Below, piece after piece: positions 19,092 to 27,084 of a DNA stretch of 64,000 nucleotides. The stretch spans positions 52,458 through 116,457 of the forward strand of contig JASBZK010000001.1 of NCBI GenBank assembly GCA_029983505.1, in the 5' to 3' direction. The notes under the pieces are model-generated. The model had not been told where the DNA came from. It searched no databases and saw nothing but the letters and a program-made list of their open reading frames with translations. A program made the position numbers and the translations under genes. This DNA comes from Porphyromonas sp. (lineage in GTDB: Bacteria > Bacteroidota > Bacteroidia > Bacteroidales > Porphyromonadaceae). Every line of letters begins with the position of its first letter. Within the stretch, counting starts at the first letter, position 1.

Positions 19092-19490
19092 TTACTCTGC
19101 AGGGGTCTCGGCGGGAGCTTCGGTAGGCGTCCCGGCCGGAGCCTCAGCGGGATCGGGCGTTACGGGTGCTTCGGCAAACGGCTTTGCTTCGGCAGGTGCG
19201 GGTATGGTCGCCTGATCCACGTAGTCGCTGATGACGGAGGAGGGCGCCTGCTCCGAAGAAGCGGAGGACTTGGGGGCGAAGTGTGCCGTGAGGACGCAGA
19301 GTACCGCCATAATGCCGGCAAGCCACCAGGTGATCTTCTCGATGGCGTTCGTGGTGCGCTGTACGCCCATAATGGAGTTGGAGGAGGAGAAGCCTGCAGC
19401 CAATCCGCCGCCCTTGGACTCTTGGATGGTGACTGCGCCGATGAGGAGCAGTGCAACGATTACGATAAGGATGGATAGGAAGATATACAT
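19092..19490 (-). CDS. secG: Preprotein translocase subunit SecG
   Basis: 132 residues, ATG start. Two membrane spans (about 3-22 and 55-73) frame the conserved loop QESKGGGLAAGFSSSNSIMGVQRTTNAIEKITWW. Beyond the core, the last 45 residues form a disordered Ala/Pro/Glu tail (TPTEAPAETPAE ending). SecG assists SecYE in export through the inner membrane. It is the last gene of a run with the sigma-54 activator, lptE and a TPR gene. Confidence 0.95.
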   Translation of the reverse strand: MYIFLSILIVIVALLLIGAVTIQESKGGGLAAGFSSSNSIMGVQRTTNAIEKITWWLAGIMAVLCVLTAHFAPKSSASSEQAPSSVISDYVDQATIPAPAEAKPFAEAPVTPDPAEAPAGTPTEAPAETPAE

Positions 19491-19531
19491 ATCTTTACTT
19501 TATTACTCGCCTCATACAGAGGTCTCTGCAT

Positions 19532-20269
19532 TCAGCTACTGCGACCGTTTGATCCTCCGAGGGCGCGGAGTGCGCGCTCAAGGTAGGCTATTTGCTCGGC
19601 AAAGTAACCACTTTTTTTTGGATATTTCAAATTAAGCGTCCTAAAAATACGTAACGCCCTGTCGTATTTCCCCTGCCGGATGTAGATGCGGGCAAGCGTC
19701 TCGGTGAGGTAATCGTCTTCGCCTGGGTTCTCTTTTTCGCCAATGGCGCTCTCCGTCTCGCGGCGCTCTTCAAGCGGCGGGATGACTTCGGCTTCGGGAC
19801 CTTTGGAGAGGAAGTCGGAGATGATTTCGCTCGCACTCTCCTGTGGGGTGGGGCGGGTTTCTTGTGGCGCTTCGATCTCTTCGTGCGTCTCTTCGCCCTC
19901 CAGGAGACTCTCTATTTCGGAAGTGTCTTCGGGGTGATCTTCGAGGAAGTTCTCAATGAGGGCGAAGGCATCCCCCCCGCTCTCTTCTGTCCGCTCCCGG
20001 CGAGCGTCCGCGTCGTCCCGCGCCGTGTCGTCCGACCCGTGACCGCTCAGGGTGAGGAAGAGCTCTTCGGGGTCGGGGACGCTGAAGATGCGCTTATGGA
20101 GCTCGGAAGCATAGCGCAGGTCGCCATTTCGGTAGAGTGCGATGAGTATGAGGCGGTGAAAGGCGCCGCAGTACGGGTACTCCTCCGAGAGTGCGATGAG
20201 GTCCGAGAGCCGACCGGTGTCGAGTCCGGAGGGGTTGGCGAGCAGTGCTTTGAGCTCTTGTCGGGTCAT
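19532..20269 (-). CDS. TPR-containing protein between lptE and secG
   Basis: 245 residues, ATG start. The N-terminal helical part (LSDLIALSEEYPYCGAFHRLILIALYRNGDLRYASELHKR) and the C-terminal part (ETLARIYIRQGKYDRALRIFRTLNLKYPKKSGYFAEQIAYLE) are TPR-like. They are separated by a long acidic, low-complexity linker (about residues 80-190, rich in Glu, Asp and Arg). No signal peptide. A protein of this layout sits at the same place in other Bacteroidales; its role is unknown. The gap to lptE is 26 bp, so cotranscription is likely. Confidence 0.85.
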   Translation of the reverse strand: MTRQELKALLANPSGLDTGRLSDLIALSEEYPYCGAFHRLILIALYRNGDLRYASELHKRIFSVPDPEELFLTLSGHGSDDTARDDADARRERTEESGGDAFALIENFLEDHPEDTSEIESLLEGEETHEEIEAPQETRPTPQESASEIISDFLSKGPEAEVIPPLEERRETESAIGEKENPGEDDYLTETLARIYIRQGKYDRALRIFRTLNLKYPKKSGYFAEQIAYLERALRALGGSNGRSS

Positions 20270-20295
20270 ATCTGTAGGCTTTTTTGGTCAGAGAC

Positions 20296-20814
20296 TTACC
20301 AGTTTTCGACCGTGGCGTTGAAGATCTGGTTGATGAGGTCGGTGACCATATCTTCTATAAGCTGGTCTTGGACGTCGGTGAGCATCCGCGTGGCATCGAA
20401 GGTAGCGAAGGAGGTGAACGTCTTGTCCTCAAAGCTTTCCTCTTCGTTTACGAGGTTGGTGTAGCGCACGTTTACGGTGATGGTGAGCTTGGTCTTCGCT
20501 GCGAGGGCGTTTTCCTGCACGGCCTCCGGAGTGATGTCGTACCCGATGATTTCGCCTTCTATATTGAGGTCGCCCTGGTTCGGCACCTGGGTGAGGCGGG
20601 TGCGGGTCTGGAAGCGGTACTTGAGGTCTTCACTGAACTTGGTGGCCAGCGGAGGGTATACCGTGGGGGCGAGGTTCTGGAACTCCTGGATGTGTATCGT
20701 CTTGATCCGCGTGTAGTCAATGCTCGCACCGTTGAAACGGTACGATACGGAGCACGCAGAGAGCAAAAGCACTACGAGGGCGGAGCAGAGGAGGGCGAAA
20801 AGGGGCTTATTCAT
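20296..20814 (-). CDS. lptE: LptE-family outer membrane lipoprotein
   Basis: 172 residues, ATG start. The signal peptide ends with lipobox LLLSAC. The mature sequence (SVSYRFNGASIDYTRIKTIHIQEFQNLAPTV in part) matches the Bacteroidota LptE-like family: an alpha/beta lipoprotein that plugs the LptD barrel and helps place LPS in the outer leaflet. It lies 22 bp after the sigma-54 activator gene and before the TPR and secG genes, a conserved Bacteroidales order. LptE is assigned by family resemblance and context, not by catalytic residues. Confidence 0.85.
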   Translation of the reverse strand: MNKPLFALLCSALVVLLLSACSVSYRFNGASIDYTRIKTIHIQEFQNLAPTVYPPLATKFSEDLKYRFQTRTRLTQVPNQGDLNIEGEIIGYDITPEAVQENALAAKTKLTITVNVRYTNLVNEEESFEDKTFTSFATFDATRMLTDVQDQLIEDMVTDLINQIFNATVENW

Positions 20815-20836
20815 CGGATGGAAAGAGCGGGGTGGC

Positions 20837-22114
20837 TCACTTGATTTTGCGGTAAAGGGTGCGTTCGGAAATATTGAGGTCTTCGGCCGTTTTTTTGCGC
20901 GAACCCTTATTCTTGGTCATCACCATATTGATGTATTTTTCTTCCATCTCTTCGAGGGTAAGGACTTTGCCCTCCTCAATGAGCTCGGAGAAGACGGCCT
21001 CCTCCGCGGTCTCTCCCGTGGGGGTGGCGTGGTGTCCCTGCGCCGGCTCTTCGCTTGCGAAGTGTCCCTCCGGCAGCATCGCCACGGAGTGGGGCATCGG
21101 GTCGTTTTGGCTTTGGATGAAGCGGAGCAGTATCTGGGAGAGGTCGCCCACGCTCATCTTGAGATCCCGGAGGAGGGCGAAGATGGCGTTCATCTGTGAA
21201 GTCCCCGCCTCTCCGCCCGCGAAAGCGCCACTCTCTCCGAAAGGCGGTATCCTACCGAAGCCCTGTCCCTCTCCGAGGGGCGGGGTGATGAGGGCGGGAT
21301 GCCTGCGGTCGGCGCCTGAGGGGAGCTGGTCACGCAGAGCCTCAAAAGAGATGGTGCGGTCTTCGGCGATGACACTCAGTCTCTCGACGAGGTTTTTGAG
21401 CTCGCGGATGTTGCCCGGCCAGCGGTAAGAGCGGACGAGGTCGGCGGCTTCGTCCGAGAGCCGGATCGGGGGCATCCGGTACTTGTCTCCGAAGTCGGAG
21501 GCAAACATCCGGAAGAGGAGCAGCACATCATCGCCGCGGTCTCTGAGGGGCGGGAGATCGATCGTGACGGTATTGAGGCGGTAGTAGAGGTCTTGGCGAA
21601 ATTTTCCTTTCTTGATGGCCTCTTCGAGGTCGACGTTCGTGGCGGCGACGACGCGGATATCCGTCTTCTGCACTTGGGAGGATCCCACTTTCAGAAACTC
21701 CCCGCTCTCGAGTACCCTCAGGAGCCGCGCTTGTGTGGGGAGGGGCAGCTCGCCCACTTCATCAAGGAAGATCGTCCCGCCGTCGGCTTCCTCGAAGTAG
21801 CCTTTGCGGTCGGTGACCGCGTCGGTGAAGGCTCCTTTCTTGTGTCCGAAGAGTTCGGAGTCGATGGTGCCTTCGGGGATGGCGCCGCAGTTGACTGCGA
21901 CGTAGGGACCGTGCTTACGGAGGGAGTTTTGGTGGATGATCTGCGGAAAACTCTCCTTACCGACGCCGCTCTCGCCGATGACCAGGACGTTGACGTCCGT
22001 GGGTGCGATGAGAAGCGCCACCTCTATCGCGCGGTTGAGCGCGGGGGCGTTTCCTGCGATGCGTTGGCGGAGCTTGGCCTGCTGTATCTGTGTCTGCGGT
22101 ATCCCTGTCGTCAT
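20837..22114 (-). CDS. Sigma-54-interacting AAA+ transcriptional activator without receiver domain
   Basis: 425 residues, ATG start. Walker A is GESGVGKE (47-54), Walker B GTIFLDE (113-119), and the arginine-finger and sensor regions are present (FRQDLYYRLN, RWPGNIRELKNLVERL). The sigma-54 contact loop reads GAFTDA (94-99) rather than the usual GAFTGA. The central linker (about 265-355) is low in complexity. The end is a Fis-type helix-turn-helix (GSRKKTAEDLNISERTLYRKIK). There is no N-terminal receiver or PAS domain, so control is by level or by partners. A -7 box candidate lies at 22142-22149. It heads the run with lptE, the TPR gene and secG. Confidence 0.93.
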   Translation of the reverse strand: MTTGIPQTQIQQAKLRQRIAGNAPALNRAIEVALLIAPTDVNVLVIGESGVGKESFPQIIHQNSLRKHGPYVAVNCGAIPEGTIDSELFGHKKGAFTDAVTDRKGYFEEADGGTIFLDEVGELPLPTQARLLRVLESGEFLKVGSSQVQKTDIRVVAATNVDLEEAIKKGKFRQDLYYRLNTVTIDLPPLRDRGDDVLLLFRMFASDFGDKYRMPPIRLSDEAADLVRSYRWPGNIRELKNLVERLSVIAEDRTISFEALRDQLPSGADRRHPALITPPLGEGQGFGRIPPFGESGAFAGGEAGTSQMNAIFALLRDLKMSVGDLSQILLRFIQSQNDPMPHSVAMLPEGHFASEEPAQGHHATPTGETAEEAVFSELIEEGKVLTLEEMEEKYINMVMTKNKGSRKKTAEDLNISERTLYRKIK

Positions 22115-22208
22115 AGTCTCTGAAAAGTGCGTTCTGAACTACAAATGTACCCTTTTTCCTTGTGACAAGTATGCCCCGTTTTCCCCTCCGAAGACGGAGG
22201 CTGTGGGG

Positions 22209-22287
22209 GTACGTACCGGGGAGAGAAGCCCGGCCTGTACCATTTTGTCTCCGGATACGTACCGGCGCTCTTCTCTCGGTCTGTACC
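22209..22287. repeat. Interspersed paired-hairpin repeat, copy 5
   Basis: Hairpin 1 at 22209-22241 (ggtacgtaccggg against cccggcctgtacc) and hairpin 2 at 22254-22287 (gatacgtaccg against cggtctgtacc). It lies between two divergent genes. Confidence 0.85.
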
Positions 22288-22330
22288 TCTTTCTCGTGGT
22301 ATATTGGCTCCTTATTGTATCAAAAAACGG

Positions 22331-22338
22331 TAACTTTG
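22331..22338 (+). promoter_or_regulatory. -7 box immediately before the DUF5686 gene
   Basis: TAACTTTG fits TAnnTTTG and ends only 5 bp before the ATG at 22344. The transcript would be almost leaderless unless a downstream start is used. Confidence 0.5.
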
Positions 22339-22343
22339 CCCCG

Positions 22344-24791
22344 ATGAAAGGATGGATGAGGACGATCATCATTTGCCTCCTTTCTTTCTTTTTGGAGGCA
22401 AATGCCCTGCTCAGAGCTCTGCCGGTGGAGGGTTCGCTCCCCGTCGTGTGTGACTCGCTCAAACTGGCGCTCTCGCCCGCGGACTCCCTTCCGCCCGGTC
22501 CGGCGACGACGCAGCTTGAGGGCGTGCTCGTCGAAGGGTACCGATCCGAGTACGACCCGGACAATCCCGCCCTTACGCTCGTGCAGGCTGCCGCCTTGGC
22601 TCATAGGAGCGACAAGGAGCGGCTGGATTCGCTCACTTTTTCCTTCCATAAGCGGGACAGGCTCACGCTGTCGCTCTCCAATTTCGACCTCGAGAGCTCG
22701 TTTCTCAATAAGCTCTTCCCTTTCTTCCGGGAATACGTCCTCCCCTCCAAGCTCGACGGCTCCTGGACGCTGCCGCTCTCGAGACGCTACACGCTCTCCG
22801 AGTTCGGTCACGGCGGTAGGACGCATAAGCTCAGCGAAGTGATTCGCTACAAGGAGCATGCGGGACTCGACGAGAATATCGACGACGGGACGATGACGTC
22901 GAGCCTTGAGGAACTCTTCCCCCACATTGATCTCTTTGACGACAACCTCTTCCTGCTCCAAAATAGGTTCGTCTCCCCGCTCTCTCTCGGCCGCGGCTCT
23001 TCCTTCTATCGTTACTACCTCTCCGATACCCTCATATTTCGGGGGAAAGTGGCCTATGTCGTGGACTTCCTCCCTTTGGACGAAAATAGTCCTTCCCTCA
23101 GGGGTCGGCTGACGATCAGTGCCGGTTATCCCCCAAGACTTATGGCGGTGGAGTTTGCGATACCGGACGAGAGGAACCTCAACTTTTTGGACCGAATCAA
23201 GATCGGACAAGAGTTCGGCCGAGCCGGGACTTCCGACGAGTGGATGCTCAAAGAGGAGACGCTTGCCGCGTCCTTCAAGCTCTATCGCGAGCTCCTCTCC
23301 CTCTACGTGGAGCAAAAGCGCGAGTATGCGGGCTACGACTTCGCCCCGTCGGACACCCTGAGGGTGCTGAACGCGGAGACGCCCCCCGTCTTGGACCTCT
23401 CCGACGCCCCGGAGGCCGAAGCCTACGGCGCAGCGCTGAGCCACGAATTTCTCCTCGTCGAAGATGACGGGCTGAAGCGTTTCCTCGAGCAAATCAAGAG
23501 CTTCCCCCTCTACAAAACCATCATCGACTTCTCGGATATGGTTTCCCGCGGGTACCTTCGGACGATGTGGCGACACGACAAAGTTTACGGCGGCAGCCGG
23601 TTCGATATCGGTCCCTTGGCTTCGTTTTGGAGCCGCAACAGCACCGAAGGCATCCGTCTCAGACTCGGGGGCAGGACGACGGGCTACCTACACAACCGCC
23701 TTTTCCTCGAAGGGTACCTCGCTTACGGTACGCTCGATAAGCGCTGGAAGTACGAGGCGACGCTGACGTACTCGTTCAATAAGAAGCGGTATTTCCGCTA
23801 TGAGTTCCCGCAGCACGAGCTCAGTCTCACCTATCGGGACGACATATACCTGCCCGGGCAGACGTTTGAGAATAACGAAAAAGACAACATCCTCTACAAC
23901 CTCGGCACCGCCTTCCTCACCAACCGCAGCTACCGCAAGCTCGCCTCCCTCGAGTACACCAACGACTTCAAAGCCGGTCTCAGACTCAGACTCAGAGCCA
24001 CGCGCTTCGAGGATACGCCCGTGGACGGCGGCGGATACGTGCGGGTGCGGCGTGCGGGTAGCGACACCACGCTCCTCCGGGTCCCGAAGCTGACCGACTT
24101 CGCGCTCCTCGCCGAAGTGCGGTGGGCGCCGGGCGAAAGGATATACAATGGCTCGATGCAGAGGGAGTCGCCGTTCTTTAGGCGGTTTCAGCGCGAAGTC
24201 CCCGTCTTTTATCTCCGCCACGAAGTGGGACTCCCGGTATGGGGAGGGGAGATACGGAGGCACAAGACCGAGTTCAGCGTGGAGCACCGCCTCTGGATGG
24301 ACAAAGCAGGCCGGATGGACTACCGCGTCGATCTCGGCAAGATTTGGAACCCCGTCCCGTATCCGCTGCTCTATACGCCGCCCGTGAACCGAGCCTTTTG
24401 GCTTAACGACAACGCCTTCCAGGTGATGTCTCCGTACGAACTCATCGGCGACGAGTGGGCGACCGTCTTCCTGCAGTGGCACCTCCGGGGACTTCTCCTC
24501 GGGCATCTCAAGTTTTTGAAAAAAGCGGGACCGCCTTTCCTCGTCCTCAGTGCCAATTATCTCTACGGCAATACGTCCAAGAAAAATAGTCAGGCCTTCC
24601 AGTCCGAAATCTTCGTGCTGCCCACAGTCTCGGCGGAGATGAACCGCATACATTACGCCGAGATAGGTCTCGGTATCGAAAACATCCTCCGGGTGATCCG
24701 CATCAACGTCTACCGCAGGCTCACCCCCGCCATTTCGCCCATCTCGCCCGCTCCGTGGGCTGTACGCGCCCGTATCGGTCTTACGTTCTGA
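22344..24791 (+). CDS. DUF5686 family outer membrane protein
   Basis: 815 residues from the ATG at 22344. The open frame continues upstream to 21936, but that part overlaps the divergent activator gene and repeats. A signal peptide is followed by the family opening (LEGVLVEGYRSEYDPDNPALTLVQ) and a region typical of DUF5686 (FREYVLPSKLDG, YLSDTLIFRGKVAYVVDFLPL). The second half is a predicted barrel (YLHNRLFLEGYLAYGTLDKRW, YFRYEFPQHELSLTY) ending in RIGLTF. Most relatives have a carboxypeptidase-regulatory-like domain in front; here it is missing or shortened. Function unknown. Monocistronic. Confidence 0.85.
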   Translation: MKGWMRTIIICLLSFFLEANALLRALPVEGSLPVVCDSLKLALSPADSLPPGPATTQLEGVLVEGYRSEYDPDNPALTLVQAAALAHRSDKERLDSLTFSFHKRDRLTLSLSNFDLESSFLNKLFPFFREYVLPSKLDGSWTLPLSRRYTLSEFGHGGRTHKLSEVIRYKEHAGLDENIDDGTMTSSLEELFPHIDLFDDNLFLLQNRFVSPLSLGRGSSFYRYYLSDTLIFRGKVAYVVDFLPLDENSPSLRGRLTISAGYPPRLMAVEFAIPDERNLNFLDRIKIGQEFGRAGTSDEWMLKEETLAASFKLYRELLSLYVEQKREYAGYDFAPSDTLRVLNAETPPVLDLSDAPEAEAYGAALSHEFLLVEDDGLKRFLEQIKSFPLYKTIIDFSDMVSRGYLRTMWRHDKVYGGSRFDIGPLASFWSRNSTEGIRLRLGGRTTGYLHNRLFLEGYLAYGTLDKRWKYEATLTYSFNKKRYFRYEFPQHELSLTYRDDIYLPGQTFENNEKDNILYNLGTAFLTNRSYRKLASLEYTNDFKAGLRLRLRATRFEDTPVDGGGYVRVRRAGSDTTLLRVPKLTDFALLAEVRWAPGERIYNGSMQRESPFFRRFQREVPVFYLRHEVGLPVWGGEIRRHKTEFSVEHRLWMDKAGRMDYRVDLGKIWNPVPYPLLYTPPVNRAFWLNDNAFQVMSPYELIGDEWATVFLQWHLRGLLLGHLKFLKKAGPPFLVLSANYLYGNTSKKNSQAFQSEIFVLPTVSAEMNRIHYAEIGLGIENILRVIRINVYRRLTPAISPISPAPWAVRARIGLTF

Positions 24792-24802
24792 GCTTTTTGC
24801 GG

Positions 24803-24882
24803 GGTACGTACCGAGGCTCTTCTCTCGGTCTGTATCTCGGGACAAAAAGGTACAGACCGAGAATATCGTCCCGGTCTGTATC
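24803..24882. repeat. Interspersed paired-hairpin repeat, copy 6
   Basis: Hairpin 1 at 24803-24836 (ggtacgtaccgag against ctcggtctgtatc) and hairpin 2 at 24849-24882 (ggtacagaccg against cggtctgtatc). It fills the gap between convergent genes (DUF5686 and rluD) and may terminate both. Confidence 0.87.
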
Positions 24883-24905
24883 TCATAAAGCAGGAAGTAG
24901 GTGTG

Positions 24906-26003
24906 TCAGATCTCTTCGGTCCCGAGGGAACGCCATTTCTCGACAAGGGCGCTCATATCCGCCGGGAGCGGCGCCTCGAAAAATAGATCCCGCTTCAGGA
25001 CGGGGTGAAAGAACCCCAGACTCTCTGCGTGCAGCACCTGGCGTGGGCAGATCTCGAAGCAGTTGTGGACAAACTTCCGGTACGAACCGTCGCGCCTCCC
25101 CCTCAGTATCTGGTCGCCGCCATAAGCCGAGTCGTTGAAGATCGGGTGCCCGAGCGACTTCATGTGCACCCTTATCTGGTGCGTGCGTCCCGTCTCGAGA
25201 CGGCATTCGATGAGCGCCACGAAGCCCAGTTTTTCTTTCGTCGTCCAGTGCGTCACGGCCGTCTTACCCTCCTCTCCCTCATAGGGGCAGGTGGTGTAGA
25301 TGAGGCGGTTGCGCGGATCACGGACGAGATTGGTACGCACGGTGCCTTCGTCTTCCTTGGGAACGCCCCACACGAGTGCCTTGTAGCTCCGCTTCGTGGT
25401 CTTATGAAAGAACTGTTTGCCGAGTGCGCTTTTGACTTCCGGTGTCTTGGCGATGACGAGGAGTCCGCTCGTGTCTTTGTCGATGCGGTGCACGAGACCG
25501 AGGCGCGGATCGGAGGGGTCGAAGTTTTGCTCGTCTCTGAGGTAAAAGGCGAGGGCGTTAAGGAGGGTGCCGGAGTAATTGCCGTGACCGGGGTGGACGA
25601 CCATACCGGGCGGCTTATTGACCACAAGCAGGTACTCGTCTTCGTAGACGACGTCGAGCGGAATATCCTCCGGGACGACCGGGTCGCCTTCGTAGGGCGG
25701 ACGCTCGAGGCGGAGGGAGATGCGGTCGAAGGGTTTGACCTTATAGTTCGACTTCACCGGCTTGTCGCCTACGAAGATCGCCCCTGCCTCCGCAGACATC
25801 TGTATGCGGTTGCGGGAGACGTGGGGAAGCCGGTCCGTGAGAAACTTGTCGATCCTTAGGGGTTTCTGCCCTTCGTCGGCCGTGATCGAAAGGTGTTCGT
25901 AGAGCCGGGCGGGGGCGTCGGACGGCTCGGAAGGACTGCCTATCTCGTCATCGGCGAAGAGGTCTTCCTCACCGAAGTCCGTTTCAAAATCAGAACCAGT
26001 CAT
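24906..26003 (-). CDS. rluD: RluA-family 23S rRNA pseudouridine synthase (RluD-like)
   Basis: 365 residues, ATG start. An acidic N-terminal extension (about 1-35) precedes an S4 RNA-binding domain (about 48-100: RIDKFLTDRLPHVSRNRIQ) and the catalytic domain with HRIDKDTSG (catalytic Asp175), ETGRTHQIRVH and HAESLGFFHPV. It converts uridines of 23S rRNA, probably in helix 69, to pseudouridine. Its start overlaps the stop of the PASTA-protein gene by 14 bp, so translation is probably coupled. RluD rather than RluC is inferred from overall similarity. Confidence 0.92.
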   Translation of the reverse strand: MTGSDFETDFGEEDLFADDEIGSPSEPSDAPARLYEHLSITADEGQKPLRIDKFLTDRLPHVSRNRIQMSAEAGAIFVGDKPVKSNYKVKPFDRISLRLERPPYEGDPVVPEDIPLDVVYEDEYLLVVNKPPGMVVHPGHGNYSGTLLNALAFYLRDEQNFDPSDPRLGLVHRIDKDTSGLLVIAKTPEVKSALGKQFFHKTTKRSYKALVWGVPKEDEGTVRTNLVRDPRNRLIYTTCPYEGEEGKTAVTHWTTKEKLGFVALIECRLETGRTHQIRVHMKSLGHPIFNDSAYGGDQILRGRRDGSYRKFVHNCFEICPRQVLHAESLGFFHPVLKRDLFFEAPLPADMSALVEKWRSLGTEEI

Positions 26004-26763
26004 CCGGATCGCTTTGGGTGGTGTTGCTTCCGTTGCCCGTGTCGGGACCGGTGGTGGGCTCGCTACCTCTCTCGGGAGCGGCTCCGCCGGAGCTTTTTGC
26101 CAGAGAGTCCCTCAGAAGGGCGTCTTCGACCATCATCAGACTGTCGAGGAGGGGTGCGGAGGAGACTTCGAGGACGATGGGTGTATTTACCGCGAGGCGG
26201 TTACCCGAGATGAGGGCGAGACCTGTGGCGCCGTCTTTGACAGCGAGGACAAGGTCGTTGAATTCTCCCGGGACAAACCTCTCAATTACGTTCGTGAAGC
26301 CCGCACCCCGCAGCGTGGCGATGGCCTGGCGCTTGGAGAGCTGGAGGACTTGCGGCAGTGCGATCTGGCGGGCGCTATTGGCGTTCACGGTGACGAAGAT
26401 GACACGGTTACTCTTCACTTTGGAGCCTTGGCGCGGATTGGTGTCCATCACCACACCGGGCTTCGCGGAGTCCACGAAGACGGAGTCGATGATCTCCATC
26501 CGGAGGTCGAGCTTACGAAAGGCCTCCTCTGCCTCTGCTCTGGAGAGCCCCGCCACTTCGGGTACCGTGACGGCGTCGCCCCATCTGGTGTAGAGCTTGA
26601 GGAATCCCATAGTACCCCACAGCAGCAAGACCCCTGCTGCCAAGATGAGCGCTATATTTAGGACGATGAGGGCGCACCCGCCCTTTTCCCTCTTGCGTGC
26701 GGGCTCTCCGGGGGGCTCTGTCCCCGGCGTGTTATTTTCCTTGTAGGACTGATAGTCTGCCAT
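25990..26763 (-). CDS. Membrane-anchored PASTA-domain protein
   Basis: 257 residues from the ATG at 26763 (a TTG six bases upstream is less likely). A cytoplasmic tail of about 30 residues and one membrane span (ALIVLNIALILAAGVLLLWGTM, about 31-52) precede two to three PASTA repeats (VPEVAGLSRAEAEEAFRKLDL, GVVMDTNPRQGSKVKSNRVIFVTVN, LPQVLQLSKRQAIATLRGAGF). The C-terminus is Ser/Gly/Pro-rich. PASTA modules bind peptidoglycan fragments in other proteins; no kinase or transpeptidase domain is present here. The gene is coupled to rluD, as in other Bacteroidales, where ddl is often nearby (here it is at 49.5 kb). A -7 candidate lies at 26826-26833 on the minus strand. Confidence 0.9.
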   Translation of the reverse strand: MADYQSYKENNTPGTEPPGEPARKREKGGCALIVLNIALILAAGVLLLWGTMGFLKLYTRWGDAVTVPEVAGLSRAEAEEAFRKLDLRMEIIDSVFVDSAKPGVVMDTNPRQGSKVKSNRVIFVTVNANSARQIALPQVLQLSKRQAIATLRGAGFTNVIERFVPGEFNDLVLAVKDGATGLALISGNRLAVNTPIVLEVSSAPLLDSLMMVEDALLRDSLAKSSGGAAPERGSEPTTGPDTGNGSNTTQSDPDDWF

Positions 26764-26878
26764 TGTCAAATGCTGGTCTGTAGTTGATACCGGGGCACTT
26801 GAAGTGCCCCCTCCGGTCTCGCCTGCAAATTTACCAAAATATACCCGTGTCCCGCCTCCGTGTCCGCGGAGCCTTTTT

Positions 26879-26958
26879 GGTACAGACCGGGGCGACCGTC
26901 TCGGTCTGTATCTCCTTCCCGCTTCACACAGACCGGGACAAACTTCTCGGTCTGTACC
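26879..26958. repeat. Interspersed paired-hairpin repeat, copy 7
   Basis: Hairpin 1 at 26879-26912 (ggtacagaccg against cggtctgtatc) and hairpin 2 at 26927-26958 (cacagaccggga against tctcggtctgtacc). It sits between divergent genes, 55 bp before the proS promoter. Confidence 0.87.
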
Positions 26959-27012
26959 AAATTTGCCTCCGGTTTGACCGATCCGTTTTTTCGATTTCTA
27001 ACTATAAAGGGG

Positions 27013-27020
27013 TATCTTTG
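27013..27020 (+). promoter_or_regulatory. -7 box of proS
   Basis: TATCTTTG, 64 bp before the ATG. A T-rich stretch about 20 bp upstream (26985-26991) is the only -33 candidate. Confidence 0.5.
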
Positions 27021-27084
27021 CACCCGGACATTCAGTGTGTCCCCCAATGCTGAACACAAACAAAGACAATCATATAAATTCATT

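Noticed and set aside
22320-23576. Open frame of 418 codons on the minus strand
   Set aside because: Antisense of the DUF5686 gene, and covers its promoter.
26860-27084. Upstream extension of proS
   Set aside because: It is made of repeat sequence and the promoter; ProRS starts at MAKESKGL.
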